This document shows positions 32,695-43,902 of a stretch of 64,000 bases of DNA, one piece after another (position 1 is the first letter of the stretch; every line of letters starts with the position of its first letter). A program made the translations under genes and the position numbers. Origin of the DNA: Kingdonia uniflora (lineage: Eukaryota; Streptophyta; Magnoliopsida; Ranunculales; Circaeasteraceae). The stretch spans positions 186,001-250,000 of the forward strand of contig JACGCM010002532.1 in the NCBI GenBank assembly GCA_014058105.1. Reading direction: 5' to 3'. Under the pieces are notes generated by a model that saw nothing but the letters and a program-made list of their open reading frames with translations, was not told the DNA's origin and did no database searches.

Positions 32695-33456
32695 TAGGTT
32701 ATCCTCAAAATCTGTCAGTATGCCTAACCTGTCTATTCTTTATTATCAGTTTTCGTGCTACAACTGTCTTCTTCAGTTTCTATTTCAAGGATATAAATAC
32801 TCTCATTTTCTAAAATTTCTTCCTCTATAGGTTCTAATCTTATTGCATAGGCTTGCTATATGATTTTTACTTTATGCTTAATATTCTTTTCTACTCTATT
32901 AGGGCATTTGTTTGTATAATACCCTTCTTCGTTGCATATCCAACATTTACAGTTTTTCTTTTTATGTGGAAAAAAGTTGTCATTTTTTTTATGAAGTTTA
33001 TCTTTTTAAAGAATTTCTTCTGAAAATGGGGTTTTTCTTTGTTTCTAAAAAACTTATTTCCTTTATATTTTTTGAATCGATATTTTTTTATGTGAAAACT
33101 CTCTTTTAAAGAATTTCTTTTTCTTTTTATGGGATGTTATTGTGCATCCATATTTTCCTGATACATCGTCATTTGTTTTGTCACAACAGATGTTGTCTTT
33201 AACTTTAAGTTGTTTGGTGACTGTCCGTTGTTGACAAGCTAGTATAATATACTCTTTTGTAAATTTTATTCATCCCCCATGAGTATCAGGGATAAAATCT
33301 TATTTGGTAAATTCTTCTTTGAATACTCAGGCAATATTTCATGGAAGTTTATTATAGACTGAAATTCTATAATATTCCTGAACTGATTTATTAAGTTTAT
33401 GGTAAAATCTTTCGTATTCATATGTGTATGTGTCAAAATAATGCATATCGCAAATG
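32695..33456 (-). pseudogene. Endogenous caulimovirid coat protein, C-terminal part
   Basis: Continues the coat-protein reading from 40,799 after the Athila-like insertion. It has a Lys-rich stretch (about 33,130-32,950) and then a zinc knuckle at 32,945-32,904 reading [14 protein letters not shown]. The fold is normally CX2CX4HX4C; here the His position is Tyr. An acidic tail (ENESIYILEIETEEDSCST) follows to about 32,745. The knuckle binds viral nucleic acid in related viruses. Stops and frameshifts are present. Confidence 0.8.
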
Positions 33457-33461
33457 GTGAG

Positions 33462-34196
33462 TGATGAGCACATAATTATGATATTTTTAATATACCCGAA
33501 CATTTATTTTAGTCGTTCATCATATTTAATTTTGGGTACTAATGCGCGTTTGTTTGATTGTAGCAATTGGAGATAGATATTTGAAACCAAACTCTTAAAG
33601 TCAAGTAAAAGTGTCTTCAGCAGTTCATAGCACAAAAAGTCAAAGACACAATATATTTTGTCTCAAAATTAAAGAAATATATATTCAAATATTCTTGGAG
33701 AATAAGATCAAAGAATATATATTGCATCCAAGATCCTTGAAGATATTTTATATTAAAGATATATGCAAGAGTTTCCATGAAGAAAGATTTCAACATCACT
33801 TAAGAGAATTATATGTAAGAATCTTAGCTGATTGGTTGTAATATTAAATAATATTATTGTGAAAATATTATTTATAATTTAATGTATAGTTTCTAAATTT
33901 GGGTTTCTCCTCCTATAAAAGGAGCCCTCCCCCATTGTATTGAGCATCTCATATTGGAGTAAGTTTAAAAGAAATAGTCTTAGTTTTATTTAATTGTCTC
34001 ATCTCTCTTTTACTTATTTTTGTAAATAGTTAGCTAGTTTATGCAATGATCTTGGGAATGATAGAAGGCTAATCTCTTCTAGCTATGACTAGAATGAAGC
34101 CCTTACCCAAGTAACAATAACTATATTGTAGTTCTACGATTAGTTCTCTTTTGCAATATTCTAAAATAACAATAACCAACTTCTAGGCTTGACCAT
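33462..34196 (+). repeat. 5' LTR of copy B, 3' part lost
   Basis: Matches 39,609-40,340 of the 3' LTR in order, including GTATAGTTTCTAAATTTGGG and CCTATAAAA(G/C)GA, the probable TATA region near 33,913. Similarity stops near 34,196, after AGGCTTGACCATA, so the last third of the LTR and the primer-binding site are deleted or rearranged. Confidence 0.8.
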
Positions 34197-34299
34197 AACT
34201 TCTATTTGGTGTACGATAACTTCGGATACAAACAAGTGTTACTAACCGTAGACTTAATTTGGAGATCTAATAAGAGAAATACTAGAGAACTTACTCAAG

Positions 34300-35485
34300 C
34301 CTAGCCATGGTTGAGTTGATAATTCTCTAAGACACTATTTACCATGGGAGAGCTATAAGGATCTTCTTTCACAATGTCCCCATCAAGGTTTTGAAAAGCA
34401 ATATTTAGCCTAGATCTTCTATCGTAGAATATCCTCTGAGAATCATTATAGGATATAATCCATGTATAGTAGAAAAATCTAAGACCTTGAACCCGATAGA
34501 GCTTATGAAGAGTTTGATACATTGACTGAGAACTCTTTACTGTAGGATTTTGATATGTATAAAAATGTTCATACAACCATAAAAGGTGGCTTATAAGATG
34601 TGGGTGAGGGAACGTCCATCAAAGCCTAATTAGATACTCTTACCTAAAAAATTGAGGCCCTTTGACCCGTACAAGCCAACTTGGCAGAGCCACCCAAATT
34701 TTTTGTGGAAGAACAGCCAACCCAGTTTGGGTTCTGAAGAGCCACAAACCTCAAGTCATAAATTGTACTAGAATCTTCTTTCTCAATCTTATCCTCAGGC
34801 ATCTCAGTAATCCTATCAGTCATCCAAACAGTTCAGACACGCTCCACCTAAACCATCTTTGAAAGATGCCATTGCTTTCATTATGCAACAATCAATGGAA
34901 AGTCAAAAACAAGCATTGCAATTTTAGCAACAAATGATACAATTCCAACAACAGACTTTGGTGAATCAAAATTCTACATCCGAATCTATCTCTAATTTAG
35001 AGACTCAGATAGGACAATTGGAAAATACATTATATGAGAGTCCACCAGGTAACCTAGCTAGCCAACCTATATCTCATCCGAAAGGGCCACTGGGTTTTGA
35101 TTCTAGCTCAATCCTAAAACAGCTTAATGCCATTACCACTCTTCGAAGTGGTAGAAAAATTGATAACCGAGTTGAAATACCTAGGGTTGAGCCAATACCA
35201 GTTACTATTGAGGATGAGGTAGGTACGAGTGAACTAGTTATAATAAGCAACCATGAACCTTCTAGCAAATCTAAAGAGTTGTATTTTTCCTCTATTCTCG
35301 TATCTAAGGCTCATTTTGAGACAAAAGTGCCAAATCCGCAATGCCTTCTTCCAGCTAATAAAAGGATTCAATTTGATGATATATTGGATAGATTTAAGCA
35401 AGTTCATTTAAATATTCTAGTACTCGATGCCATCATGCTTATCCCTGCATATGGTAAATTCCTTAAGGATGTGTGCACTAGGTAA
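34300..35485 (+). pseudogene. Gag and gag-pro spacer of copy B
   Basis: 34,300-34,650 is collinear with copy A gag remnants. An open segment (34,934-35,485) holds MIQFQQQTLVNQNSTSES, LETQIGQLENTLYESPPGN, LNAITTLRSGRKIDNRVEIP and LLPANKRIQFDDILDRFKQ. It leads into AYGKFLKDVCTR and a stop at 35,483. Gag's N-terminal two thirds are deleted, since only a few hundred bases separate the broken LTR from the spacer. Confidence 0.75.
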
Positions 35486-36268
35486 AGGAAAATCAATGTG
35501 CACAAGAAAGTCTTCTTTATTGAGACATTAACCTCTCCTAAGCTTCGAGACCCTAGAAGCCTAACCATCCCTTGTAAAATTGAAGATCACAAAGTGGATA
35601 GAGCGTTACTCGACTTGGGGGCTAGTGTGAATGTCTTACCTTACTCGGTCTATCAGGAATTAGAACTTGGATAACTCAAACTTACCCGAATAACACTTCA
35701 ATTGGCTGATAGGTCAATACGATACCCACGTGGTATCCTTAAGGATATTCTTATCAAGGCTGATACTCTCATTTTTCCTGTGGACTTTGTTATTTTGGAT
35801 ACTGAAGATTTCACGAATCCTAGCTGTGAGATCTCCATCATATTGGGGCGCCCTTTTTATGCTACTGCCCATGCCATTATCAATTGCTTCAATGAGATCT
35901 TGCAACTATCAAAGGGCGACTTGAAAATTAAACTCAATGTTTTTAGAAATAATACTCAAGTGCCTGATTCTGATGACATGGTTGAGCTCAATATGATTGA
36001 CTCTCTAGTTTACAACTCTTTCCCCAAATCTTTTTTTGAGGACCCATTAGAATCATATCTTATAAACTTTGGTAAGGATTTTGATGAAGACACAATCATT
36101 GAAGAGTTTAATGCCTTACTCAACTCAACTCTTATATTTAACATATCCAAATGGAGACCTAGACTAGAACCTCTTGAGCCATCAATTACTTTACCTATTC
36201 CATCCATTGCTGAGCCACTCCAGTTGGACCTCAAGACATTACCTAATACTCTTAAGTATGCCTTTTAA
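35486..36268 (+). pseudogene. Protease region of copy B
   Basis: Frame continues KINVHKKVFFIETL, then DHKVDRALLDLGASVNVLPY with the catalytic Asp codon at 35,612-35,614 intact. A stop lies at about 35,670. A 188-codon open segment follows (35,702-36,268), with RYPRGILKDILIKADTLIFP, VDFVILDTEDFTNPSCEIS and IILGRPFYATAHAIINC. Close to copy A but with the active-site Asp retained. Confidence 0.78.
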
Positions 36269-36289
36269 GGTGATTCTGAAACTCTACCT

Positions 36290-37668
36290 GTGATAATAGC
36301 TTCCAATCTAGATGCTGACCAGGAAGGTAGACTGTTGAGTATCCTTAGAAAATATAAATCAGCCATAGGGTGGTCTATAACATACTTTAAAGGAATTGGG
36401 CCGGCCATGTGCATCTATCACATCAATCTCGAGGAAGGTGCTAAAAGTTCGTGGGAGATGCAACGGTGTTTAAATCCAACTATGATGGAGGTTGTTAAGA
36501 AAGAATTTTTCAAGCTTTGAGACTCGGGTATCATATACCCCATTTTGGATAGTAAGTGGGTCAACCCTGTTCAAGTTGTACCTTAGAAATTAGGGATTAT
36601 TGTAGTCAAAAATGAGAATAATGAATTAATCCCTACCCGTATGACCACCGGGTGGCGTGTTTAAAGAAATTTGAACATGGTCACTAGGAAATATAATTTT
36701 CCTCTTCCATTCATTGATCAAATGCTTTAACGATTAGCCAGAAAGAATCATTACTACTTTTAAACAATTATTCAAGATATAATTAGATCCCCATCGCTCT
36801 AGAAGCTCAGGAGAAAACCACATTCATGTGTCCCTACGGGACTAATGCATATCGACGTATGTCATTTGGTTTGTGTAATCCACCTACTATATTTTAACGT
36901 TGAATGATTATCATATTCTCTTATATGGTTGCTAAATTTATCAAAATCTTTATGGATAATTTTTCAGTGTTTGTTTCATCATTTGATTAATGTTTGCACT
37001 ATTTGGAGCTCGCGCTAGAACGATGTACATAAACCAATTTGGTGTTAAACTGGGAAAAGTGTCACTTCATAGTGGCACAAGGGATAGTTCTTGGGCATAT
37101 AATCTCCAACAAAGGGATAGAACTTTATAAGGCCAAAATCGATAATATTTGTTCCTTACCTCATCCTCGGACTGTTAAGGCCATTCAATCATTTCTAGGC
37201 CATGCGGGATTTTATCGTCGATTTATCAAAGATTTTACCAAAATTTCCCAACCCTTGTGCAATTTACTTGACAAGGACACTGATTTCCACTTTGATGATG
37301 AATGTTCTAAAGTTTTGAGACGCTCAAACTTCTATTAACTTCTGCTCCAATGATTCAACCGCCTAACTGGGATCTTCCATTTGATCTTATGTGCGATACA
37401 ACTAACTACGCTGTTAGAGCAGTTTTAGGGCAAATAGTGTAGATAAAAATCCTCATGCTATTTACTATGTCAGTCGCGCATTCAATGATGCACAAATGAA
37501 TTACTCTACCACTAAGAAGAAATTATTAGCCATTGTGTTTGCATTATAAAAATTTTGGTCATATCTTGTTGGGTTTAAAATCATTGTCTACACCGATCAT
37601 GCGTCCTTAAAAATTTGTTATCCAAAAAGGGCGTTAAGTCTCAGTTAATCCGATGGAATTCGAACTAA
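36290..37668 (+). pseudogene. Reverse transcriptase-RNase H of copy B
   Basis: LDADQEGRLLSILRKYKSAI (36,305) starts the RT region. A frameshifted WRV(C) block and NFPLPFIDQM follow near 36,650-36,725, then the TFMCPYG / AYRRMSFGLCN block near 36,825-36,880, which copy A lacks. The catalytic segment reads FMDN near 36,950, so the second Asp of the pair is Asn. An open segment at 37,039-37,338 has GIVLGHIISNKGIELYKAKI and FLGHAGFYRRFIKDFTKIS. RNase H follows to YTDHASLK near 37,600. Stops are frequent. Confidence 0.8.
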
Positions 37669-38200
37669 TCACAAAGACTGGTCAGATCATCTTGATGATG
37701 CTCTTTAGGCTTATCGAACAGCTTATAAAACCCCGATTGGAATGTCACTCTATATACTTGTCTTTGGAAAGGCTTGCCACTTGCCTGTGGAACTAGAGCA
37801 CAAAGCTTTTTGGGCCACAAAAGCCCTTAACTTTAAGATGGACCAAGTTGGGTCTAAGAGAAAGCTTCAACTTTCTGAGTTAGATGAACTCCGTCATGAG
37901 GCTTATGAAAGTTCAAGAATTTATAAGGAATGTACCAATGTTTTTCACGATTAATTAATTATTCGAAAAACCTTCGAGCCCAATCAAAAGGTATTGCTTT
38001 ATAACTCTAAGCTTTGTCTATTTCCTAGGAAACTATGATCCCGTTGGCATAAACCCTTTACGGTTAAAATTGTTTTTCCTCATGGGGTCGTAGAGGTGGA
38101 GGATCCTAAGAACAAAAATATTTATAAGGTCAATGGTAAACAATTAAAACCGTACTTAAAGTCCTACACTTTTGATGAAGAGACAAAATTTCAAGATGAT
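37669..38200 (+). pseudogene. Integrase C-terminal remnant of copy B
   Basis: RNase H joins abruptly, at about 37,665, to the end of the integrase core ([20 protein letters not shown] in shifted frame). It continues with [40 protein letters not shown] and a chromodomain-less tail to about 38,160. The integrase zinc finger and most of the DDE core are deleted, so this copy could move only with help in trans. Confidence 0.75.
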
Positions 38201-39608
38201 CCAGTATATTAGAGCATATATTTTGTACCGCTATAGTACCATTACAACATCATTTAAGTATGGGGGTATATTAGTCTCGCTAAAGACGGTAAACTTGGCA
38301 CTTCTTGGGAGGCAACTCTTAACACATTCAGGTGAAAATTTTCAGTTTTCCTCTTCCATTTAATTTATTGTTCTCAAATATTGAGGGCAATGCTTGATTT
38401 AAGTTTGGGGGTTGAAAACCATTTCTTTAAATAATTTTTTAAAAAAATGAAATAATGGCACTTAGAAAATTTATTATATATTTTTGACGAATTTTCAAAC
38501 ACTTAAACTGATTTTACCTTGACAAAATTATTATGGAAAAGCCTAAATTTTGAAATTATACCAAGTATACATTATAATATTTTGGACTATCTTAAGCAAG
38601 ATGTACTATCTTTTATTAGCGATTAATTCAAGTTAGCTTGGCATATTTTAAAAATGTGCACTTCACTATAGTTTTGCAATTAATACCTTTAATAGATTTT
38701 CGCTCAGTGTAAGGGAAATTTAACATTTATGTCAGGAATAGTTTGCTACAAGGGAGACAACTGTCTAAGAATAAGTTTATTCCTAAGAAAATAATATTAA
38801 GCCAAATGTGCTCTAGAAAATTTCACGCTGCAAGGTTACTCGCATGAATAAGAACTGAAAGAGGAAAAATTATCCCCAATCTCGAGTTTGACCATGAACA
38901 ATTTAAAAGGAGCACATAAAAATATTACTTGTGAGAATCCTGAGTCTAGGTCATGATGGGGCACCACACCCCGGCAACCTTAGCTAGCTGGCAGGGATTG
39001 TCGACCGAAAACTCCTTGTTATGAAGGCTTTACTAAGAAACAATGTACTCAAAAGAAAAGACTTGAAAAAGAAAAGAAGAACAAAAAAAGTAAAATTCTA
39101 GGAAAACAAATTGACTAAGACACTTGTCGAACTGACCGTTGAATTTATTCCAGTAAGAACTAGACTACCAAAAACTGAGTAAATTATCTTTGACAAAGTA
39201 TTAGGCGATAAAATATTTTTTACTGTACACTCAAATATAGATAAAACAAAATACTTGAATCTCTTTCTAATCTTAAGGTAGTTCATTTAGTTTCGGATAA
39301 GCATAAAATATTCTTTGGCTTGGGAGAATAGCAAGTTTAAGAATTTTTTCATCGGTATATTTTTGTCACAGCTGAGTAAGGATAAGTTCAAAAGAAATGA
39401 GTTGTGTGTATTCTAGAATTGCTTAAAATGTTATTATTGACTTTTGTGGTTATAGTCACTGTAAACCCTCACGAGACAATACTCGTCCACCAGGCTAAAT
39501 CTGGGGGTTTAGCGGCTTGTTGCATATGCTAAATGCAATCGCGCTCCCTGTGAAAGTGGCTATTATTTTATTTTACTCGGGACGAGTAAAAGACAAGTTT
39601 TTGGGTAT
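38201..39608 (+). other. Noncoding 3' spacer of copy B
   Basis: AT-rich, with no supported gene. AAGTTTGGGGGTTGAAAACC near 38,400 and AAGTTTTTGGGTAT just before the 3' LTR (39,595-39,608) resemble the family's polypurine tract; the second is at the expected place. Confidence 0.55.
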
Positions 39609-40793
39609 TGATGAGCGCATAATTATGACATTTTTAATTTACCCGAACATGTATTTTAGTCATCCATTATATTTAATTTTGGGTACTTATGCGCGTTTGT
39701 TTGATTGTAGTTATTGGAGATGGATATTTGAAACCAAGCTCTTAAAGTCAAGTAAAAGTGTCTCCAGCAGTTCATAGCACAAAAAGTCAAAGACATAATA
39801 TACTTGGTCTTAAGATTGAATAAATATATACACAAATATTCTTAGAAAATAAGATCAAAAAATATATTGTATCCAAGATCCTTTAAGATATTTTATATTG
39901 AAGATATATGCAAAAGTTTCCATGAATAAAGATCTCTACATCACTTAAGAGAATTATATGCAAGAATCTTAGGTGATTGGTTGTAATATTAAAAGATATT
40001 ATAGTGAAAAATATGATTTATAATTTAATGTATAGTTTCTAAATTTGGGTTCCTTCTCCTATAAAACGAACCCTCATTGTAATTGGGCATCTCATATTAG
40101 AACAAGTTTAGAAAAAATAAAGTCTTAGTTTTATTTAATTGTCTCCTCTCTCTTTTATTTTCTTTTGTAAATAGTTAACTTGTTCGTGCAATGATCTTGG
40201 GAATGACATAATGATAATCTCTTCTAGCTATGACTAGAAGGAAGCCCTTACCCGAGTAGCAATAGTTATCTTGTAGTTCTAGGATTAGTTTTTTTTGCAA
40301 TCTTCTAAAATAGTTATAATCTACTTCTAGGCTTAACCATAGCTAGTAAGTGAATTTAGACTATTTAGCTACAATCCGATGTTATAACCATTAAATCAAA
40401 TTTTAGGGCAAACACGAAGAGAACTCGTAGGAGAAATTCGACCAAACTTAACCATAGTTAGAAAAATTCCTCCTACACATCGGATTAAATAAAGCCTAAT
40501 TTGACCACACCTTAAATGCCTAACCATGGATCTAGGATTGACATTTACATCGAAAATGCCCTACCTAGAATTTTTGACATGAATAATCCGCCTAGTCGTA
40601 GTTATTCTCTTATTAATTATTCTTGTTATTTCTTTCTTTTCAATCTATCTATTATAAAACTATAATTCGGCCTTGAAAGTATTTGTTTTCCCAAACCTCC
40701 CTGTGGATTCAATCCGACTCATCCATGCAATAATTCGACAATCGTACTTTGAGCGGGTATTTTGCTAGAAGACCCCTAAAAATTCTCTTATCA
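39609..40793 (+). repeat. 3' LTR of copy B
   Basis: 1,185 bp, TGATGAGCGCATAATTATGA to AATTCTCTTATCA, followed by the target repeat GTGAG. It is complete, unlike its 5' partner. Confidence 0.88.
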
Positions 40794-40798
40794 GTGAG

Positions 40799-41618
40799 GT
40801 TATCCAAACGTCATGCAGTTTGGACTTCTTCTAATTGGGAAATTTGGGTTTTATATTATTTTTTGTCCTCACCAGCCATTTCTCGATAAATGGCATTCGT
40901 AAATTTATTTAAATATTCGAGTTCAGTTTTACATCCTTGACCCAATCCATTGTGTTCATCTTCTGTAAGTTTGTCAAACCACGTTCTTACATTTCCACTA
41001 AGTTTGTGGTAAATCAACGCCCTTACTGCTTGTAGGTTTATTGCTAGCTCTGAAGTGGTTTGGATGATAAGGGTAATTTAAGCACACCATTATGTTATTA
41101 ATTTTTCTTTTTCTCAGATATAATCTATATCCAAAATAGATGCTCCTGGAATGCCAACTCTTTGTTTTAGTTGATATTCTATAGGGATATTTTTGTTGTG
41201 AAAGTTAGGCATTCTATTCGTAGTGGTATTAGGTCTGATAGGGATAGTTCTGGTTCTTTCAAACTCAACATCTTCCTCTGGTCTGAGTTCAGACCTTCTT
41301 CTTCTCTGTTGTTCTTCATTTTTAGCAGTTGTGTTGGGATAAGTTTATCTTATAGTATCTAATTTAGAACCTTGGCCTTCTTCTCTAGTAGGTTTTAAGT
41401 TCATTTTTTATCTTTTTCTGGATATTTTCTTCATCTACTTCTGAGTCTTCTTCTGATCTTACAGATTCATCATCTTCGTATCGGTTATTGGCCATGTGGA
41501 TTTTTTCTCCTAATTTCTTATCGTCCATAGATAAGAGTTCAATGATGGTGTCTAGATTTATTTCTTCAGGGTTTTTAAACCTGTCTTTTAACTTTTTTCT
41601 AAATATACTTGTTGACAT
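40799..41618 (-). pseudogene. Endogenous caulimovirid coat protein, N-terminal part
   Basis: The ATG at 41,618 opens MSTSIFRKKLKDRFKNPEE, and a very acidic stretch (YEDDESVRSEEDSEVDEENI) precedes a stop at about 41,385. Reading then continues with an Arg-rich segment (near 41,300) and the capsid core (LAINLQAVRALIYHKLSGNV, near 41,050-40,980), up to the Athila-like insertion at 40,799. The rest lies at 33,456-32,695. The acidic N-terminus followed by a basic core is typical of caulimovirid coat proteins. Confidence 0.8.
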
Positions 41619-41619
41619 T

Positions 41620-42245
41620 TAGTATTGTTAGTGGTGGTTTCAAATTCTTTGGAAAGAATCTCCCAGTTGTCTCTATAACCATTGGTAGGTTCAATCTGGT
41701 TTCTAAGATATTACTTTGGTTTATTTCCTCAGTGATTTTGTTAAATTGTATTGCACTTAAGTTTTCTACTTTGAGAGATAAATCTTGTATCTCCTTAACA
41801 ATCTTGCTTGGAGGAGTCTGCTGGACTTCCTCTATGATTTATTTTATATCCGTTTGGAGCTCTGTGACGTTTGTCCTGAGTTCTATAATTTGAGGTAAGA
41901 GATGGTCAAAACATCTCTGTAAATACTTAATTTTGTTTTCTCCATTTTTTATTGGTTCCATTAGTCCAAAGGGCCCTTTGGAGAGTATCTATTTTTATCG
42001 ACAATCGTCTAATTTCTGCAAAGGATTGGTTTGTGGATTCTTCTTCTAATATATCTTTCCTAATTTGGAACCTATAAGAGTTTCTTACTTCAATTTGTCT
42101 ATTTTGTACGTATATCTCATTTGGTCTTTGATAACCTAGAAGAGGTTTTTCCCTTATGTTTAGGCTCTAGTTTTCTGAAAGTTCATCTAATTCCTCTATC
42201 TGAGGTTGGTAAATTTTTCCTATTTTAGAGAAGATATCATCTATC
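41620..42245 (-). pseudogene. Endogenous caulimovirid small ORF between movement and coat genes
   Basis: From about 42,245 (MIEIDDIFSKIGKIYQPQIE) a charged frame runs to 41,620 with several stops. In caulimoviruses and soymoviruses this position holds insect-transmission or virion-associated proteins. I cannot tell which from the sequence. Confidence 0.5.
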
Positions 42246-42249
42246 TCAA

Positions 42250-42960
42250 TCATTTCTTTTTACTTGAATAATTCACTGTGATGAGAGTTAGTTAAAGCAT
42301 ATCTTACAACATATGTGATGCTGAAAGGACTGTTTCCTGGTTTAACAAGTTCAGATCATTCAAAATGATGGGCTAAACTCAAAGTTTTGTTTAGATCTTT
42401 GTCATATAGACTTATTGCATACTTTGGGTATACTGAAAAGACTAATTTTTTGTAACTTAGGTTCCTTTGAACCATTCCTAATAATGTATCTCTGTGGTTA
42501 TTAAGTATTGCTACTTTGATAAGTGCATTAATTCCTTCTCGAAAGTGAGAATTTATCATAATCTGGATTCATCTTAGATGTATATAACCTATTTTACTTC
42601 TGTTATCTTTTGGGATGACATTTATTCTTAGTTTTAAGTCATCACACTTTGTGATGAGAGGCAGATTTATGCGTCCTGATGTGTCTTTTATATCAAAACT
42701 AAATCACTTATGGCTAAAGCCAAAATAAGCCAATTTTTTTCTTTTAATAAACATTCCTGCAATTTTAGAAATATTGTTGGGAACCTTAAATATCTAGTTT
42801 TTATCTAATGAAAGTTTTTTCTTTATAATTTCATTAAATTTTCTTTTTTGATAATTAAATCAGTGGAAAAATTTATTTGTTCATGAACTTCATATAATTC
42901 TATTTCTATGTAATAATGATTACTAGATTCAGTTTCTGGTTTCATTTCTGGCATTCCACG
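42250..42960 (-). pseudogene. Endogenous caulimovirid movement protein, broken
   Basis: The longest open segment (42,559-42,356) reads EGINALIKVAILNNHRDTLL, then YPKYAISLYDKDLNKTLS. The frame continues with SFPITYVVRYALTNSHHSE-like sequence near 42,320-42,270 in shifted frame, a block conserved in caulimovirid movement proteins. Such proteins form tubules through plasmodesmata. The N-terminal part (42,960-42,560) has many stops. It marks the upstream end of the recognisable virus copy. Confidence 0.7.
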
Positions 42961-43255
42961 ATTCTTTTACTTCTGGATTCTATGGAAGATACGCACAAAG
43001 CGTGTGTGAAAATGGGGTTGCACGCCCACCAACACTAGTAATATATTAGTTAATGAGAATCTTGAGGTTTAGCGAACATAGCTTTACTGTGGTTGGTAAT
43101 AATTTAATTATTTTTAAATTGAGAGAGAATGTGAGTGGTTGAAAGAAGGACCTGCTTGGTGGTCCCGGACCCATGTGAAAGAAAGTGTCACGTACTCTTT
43201 GCAGCAGGTGTATATTTAATCCATGATGTTCTAAATTTAAGAAAATTGTTCCAAA
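42961..43255. other. Noncoding flank between pararetrovirus and LINE
   Basis: No gene or repeat was recognised. The upstream virus leader or host DNA may lie here. Confidence 0.35.
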
Positions 43256-43264
43256 CAGGACTGT
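43256..43264. repeat. Left target-site duplication of the LINE
   Basis: CAGGACTGT, extended by GTTTTT. It matches CAGGACTGTTTTT at 43,890-43,902. Confidence 0.7.
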
Positions 43265-43889
43265 GTTTTTGTTTTTTTTTTTTTCAAAGGCAAGAATATA
43301 TTAAACAAAAACAACCCTAGGGGCTGGGGCATAAGAGAGTTTACAAGTCTAAACGCCTCTATGGGCTCAAAACAAACTAAAGGGGTGAAACTGCACCCTT
43401 GCCAGCTAAAAAGTGCGCAAAATAATTACATCGACGATCAATAAACTCAAAAGTGAAAGCCTGAAAAAGCGTAGCGAGGGCACGGAGATCCGGTGCCAGA
43501 GTGAGGGCACCCCAGGATAAGTCCTCTGAACAATCACAAAATGCATACACAAGGCGCTGGCAGTCTGTCAGGAGCAGGACCCTATCGATCCCCAATCTGA
43601 GAGCTGCCTCCATCCCGCGAATCATTGAGTACGCCTCAACTTCCTCGGAGTCGGTAGCACGCACTGTATCATACCCTGCACAACAAACAAAGTTTAAATG
43701 AGTTTTAATAACAAATCCGGTGCCTCCTGGACATTCAGGCCTTTTCCAGGAGCCGTCCACGTAAACGACGTGCCATCCTTCTCTGGGCTGAGAGGCATTC
43801 CGAATGGGTTTGGGGATGGGGGTGGAGGTCATACTCGGAGGGATGAGGTAGAGTTTTGCCTGCTTCAGGGCCTCCCCCGTGTGGGGTTT
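43265..43889 (-). mobile_element. 5'-truncated LINE (L1 type) with poly(A) and target duplication
   Basis: On the minus strand a LINE 3' end runs from about 43,889 to a 13-base poly(A) at 43,284-43,272. It is flanked by CAGGACTGT direct repeats. The structure (5' truncation, A-tail, 9-13 bp target repeat) is diagnostic of target-primed reverse transcription. Only the RNase H end of ORF2 is included. Confidence 0.85.
43377..43886 (-). pseudogene. LINE ORF2 C-terminal RNase H domain, open frame
   Basis: A 151-codon frame from 43,832 ends at 43,377; an open stretch upstream (KPHTGEALKQAKLYLIPPSM) extends it to the truncation point. The four catalytic positions look intact: Asp in YVDGSWK, Glu in EVEAYSMIRGMEAA, Asp in LLLTDCQRLV, and the NxxAHxLA-type end (RRCNYFAHFLAGK). 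This is the plant LINE RNase H (RVT_3) type. As the 5' part is missing, it is a dead fragment, though free of stops. A short domesticated gene is an alternative I consider unlikely. Confidence 0.82.
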
Positions 43890-43902
43890 CAGGACTGTTT
43901 TT
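43890..43902. repeat. Right target-site duplication of the LINE
   Basis: CAGGACTGTTTTT, matching 43,256-43,270 (CAGGACTGTGTTTTT). Confidence 0.7.

Larger units (their letters stand above)
33462..40793 (+). mobile_element. Athila-like Ty3 retrotransposon copy B, with LTRs and target duplication
   Basis: Begins TGATGAGCACATAATT and ends TCTTATCA (TGAT...ATCA ends). It is flanked by perfect 5-bp repeats GTGAG at 33,457-33,461 and 40,794-40,798. It splits the pararetrovirus coat-protein gene, so it inserted after the virus. Gag, protease, RT, RNase H and the integrase tail are in plus orientation but broken. The integrase core is missing. A degenerate PPT (AAGTTTTTGGGTAT) precedes the 3' LTR. 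It is the same family as copy A. Confidence 0.9.

Noticed and set aside
43377..43832. A domesticated host RNase H gene
   Set aside because: The poly(A) tail, target duplication and 5' truncation show a plain LINE insertion.
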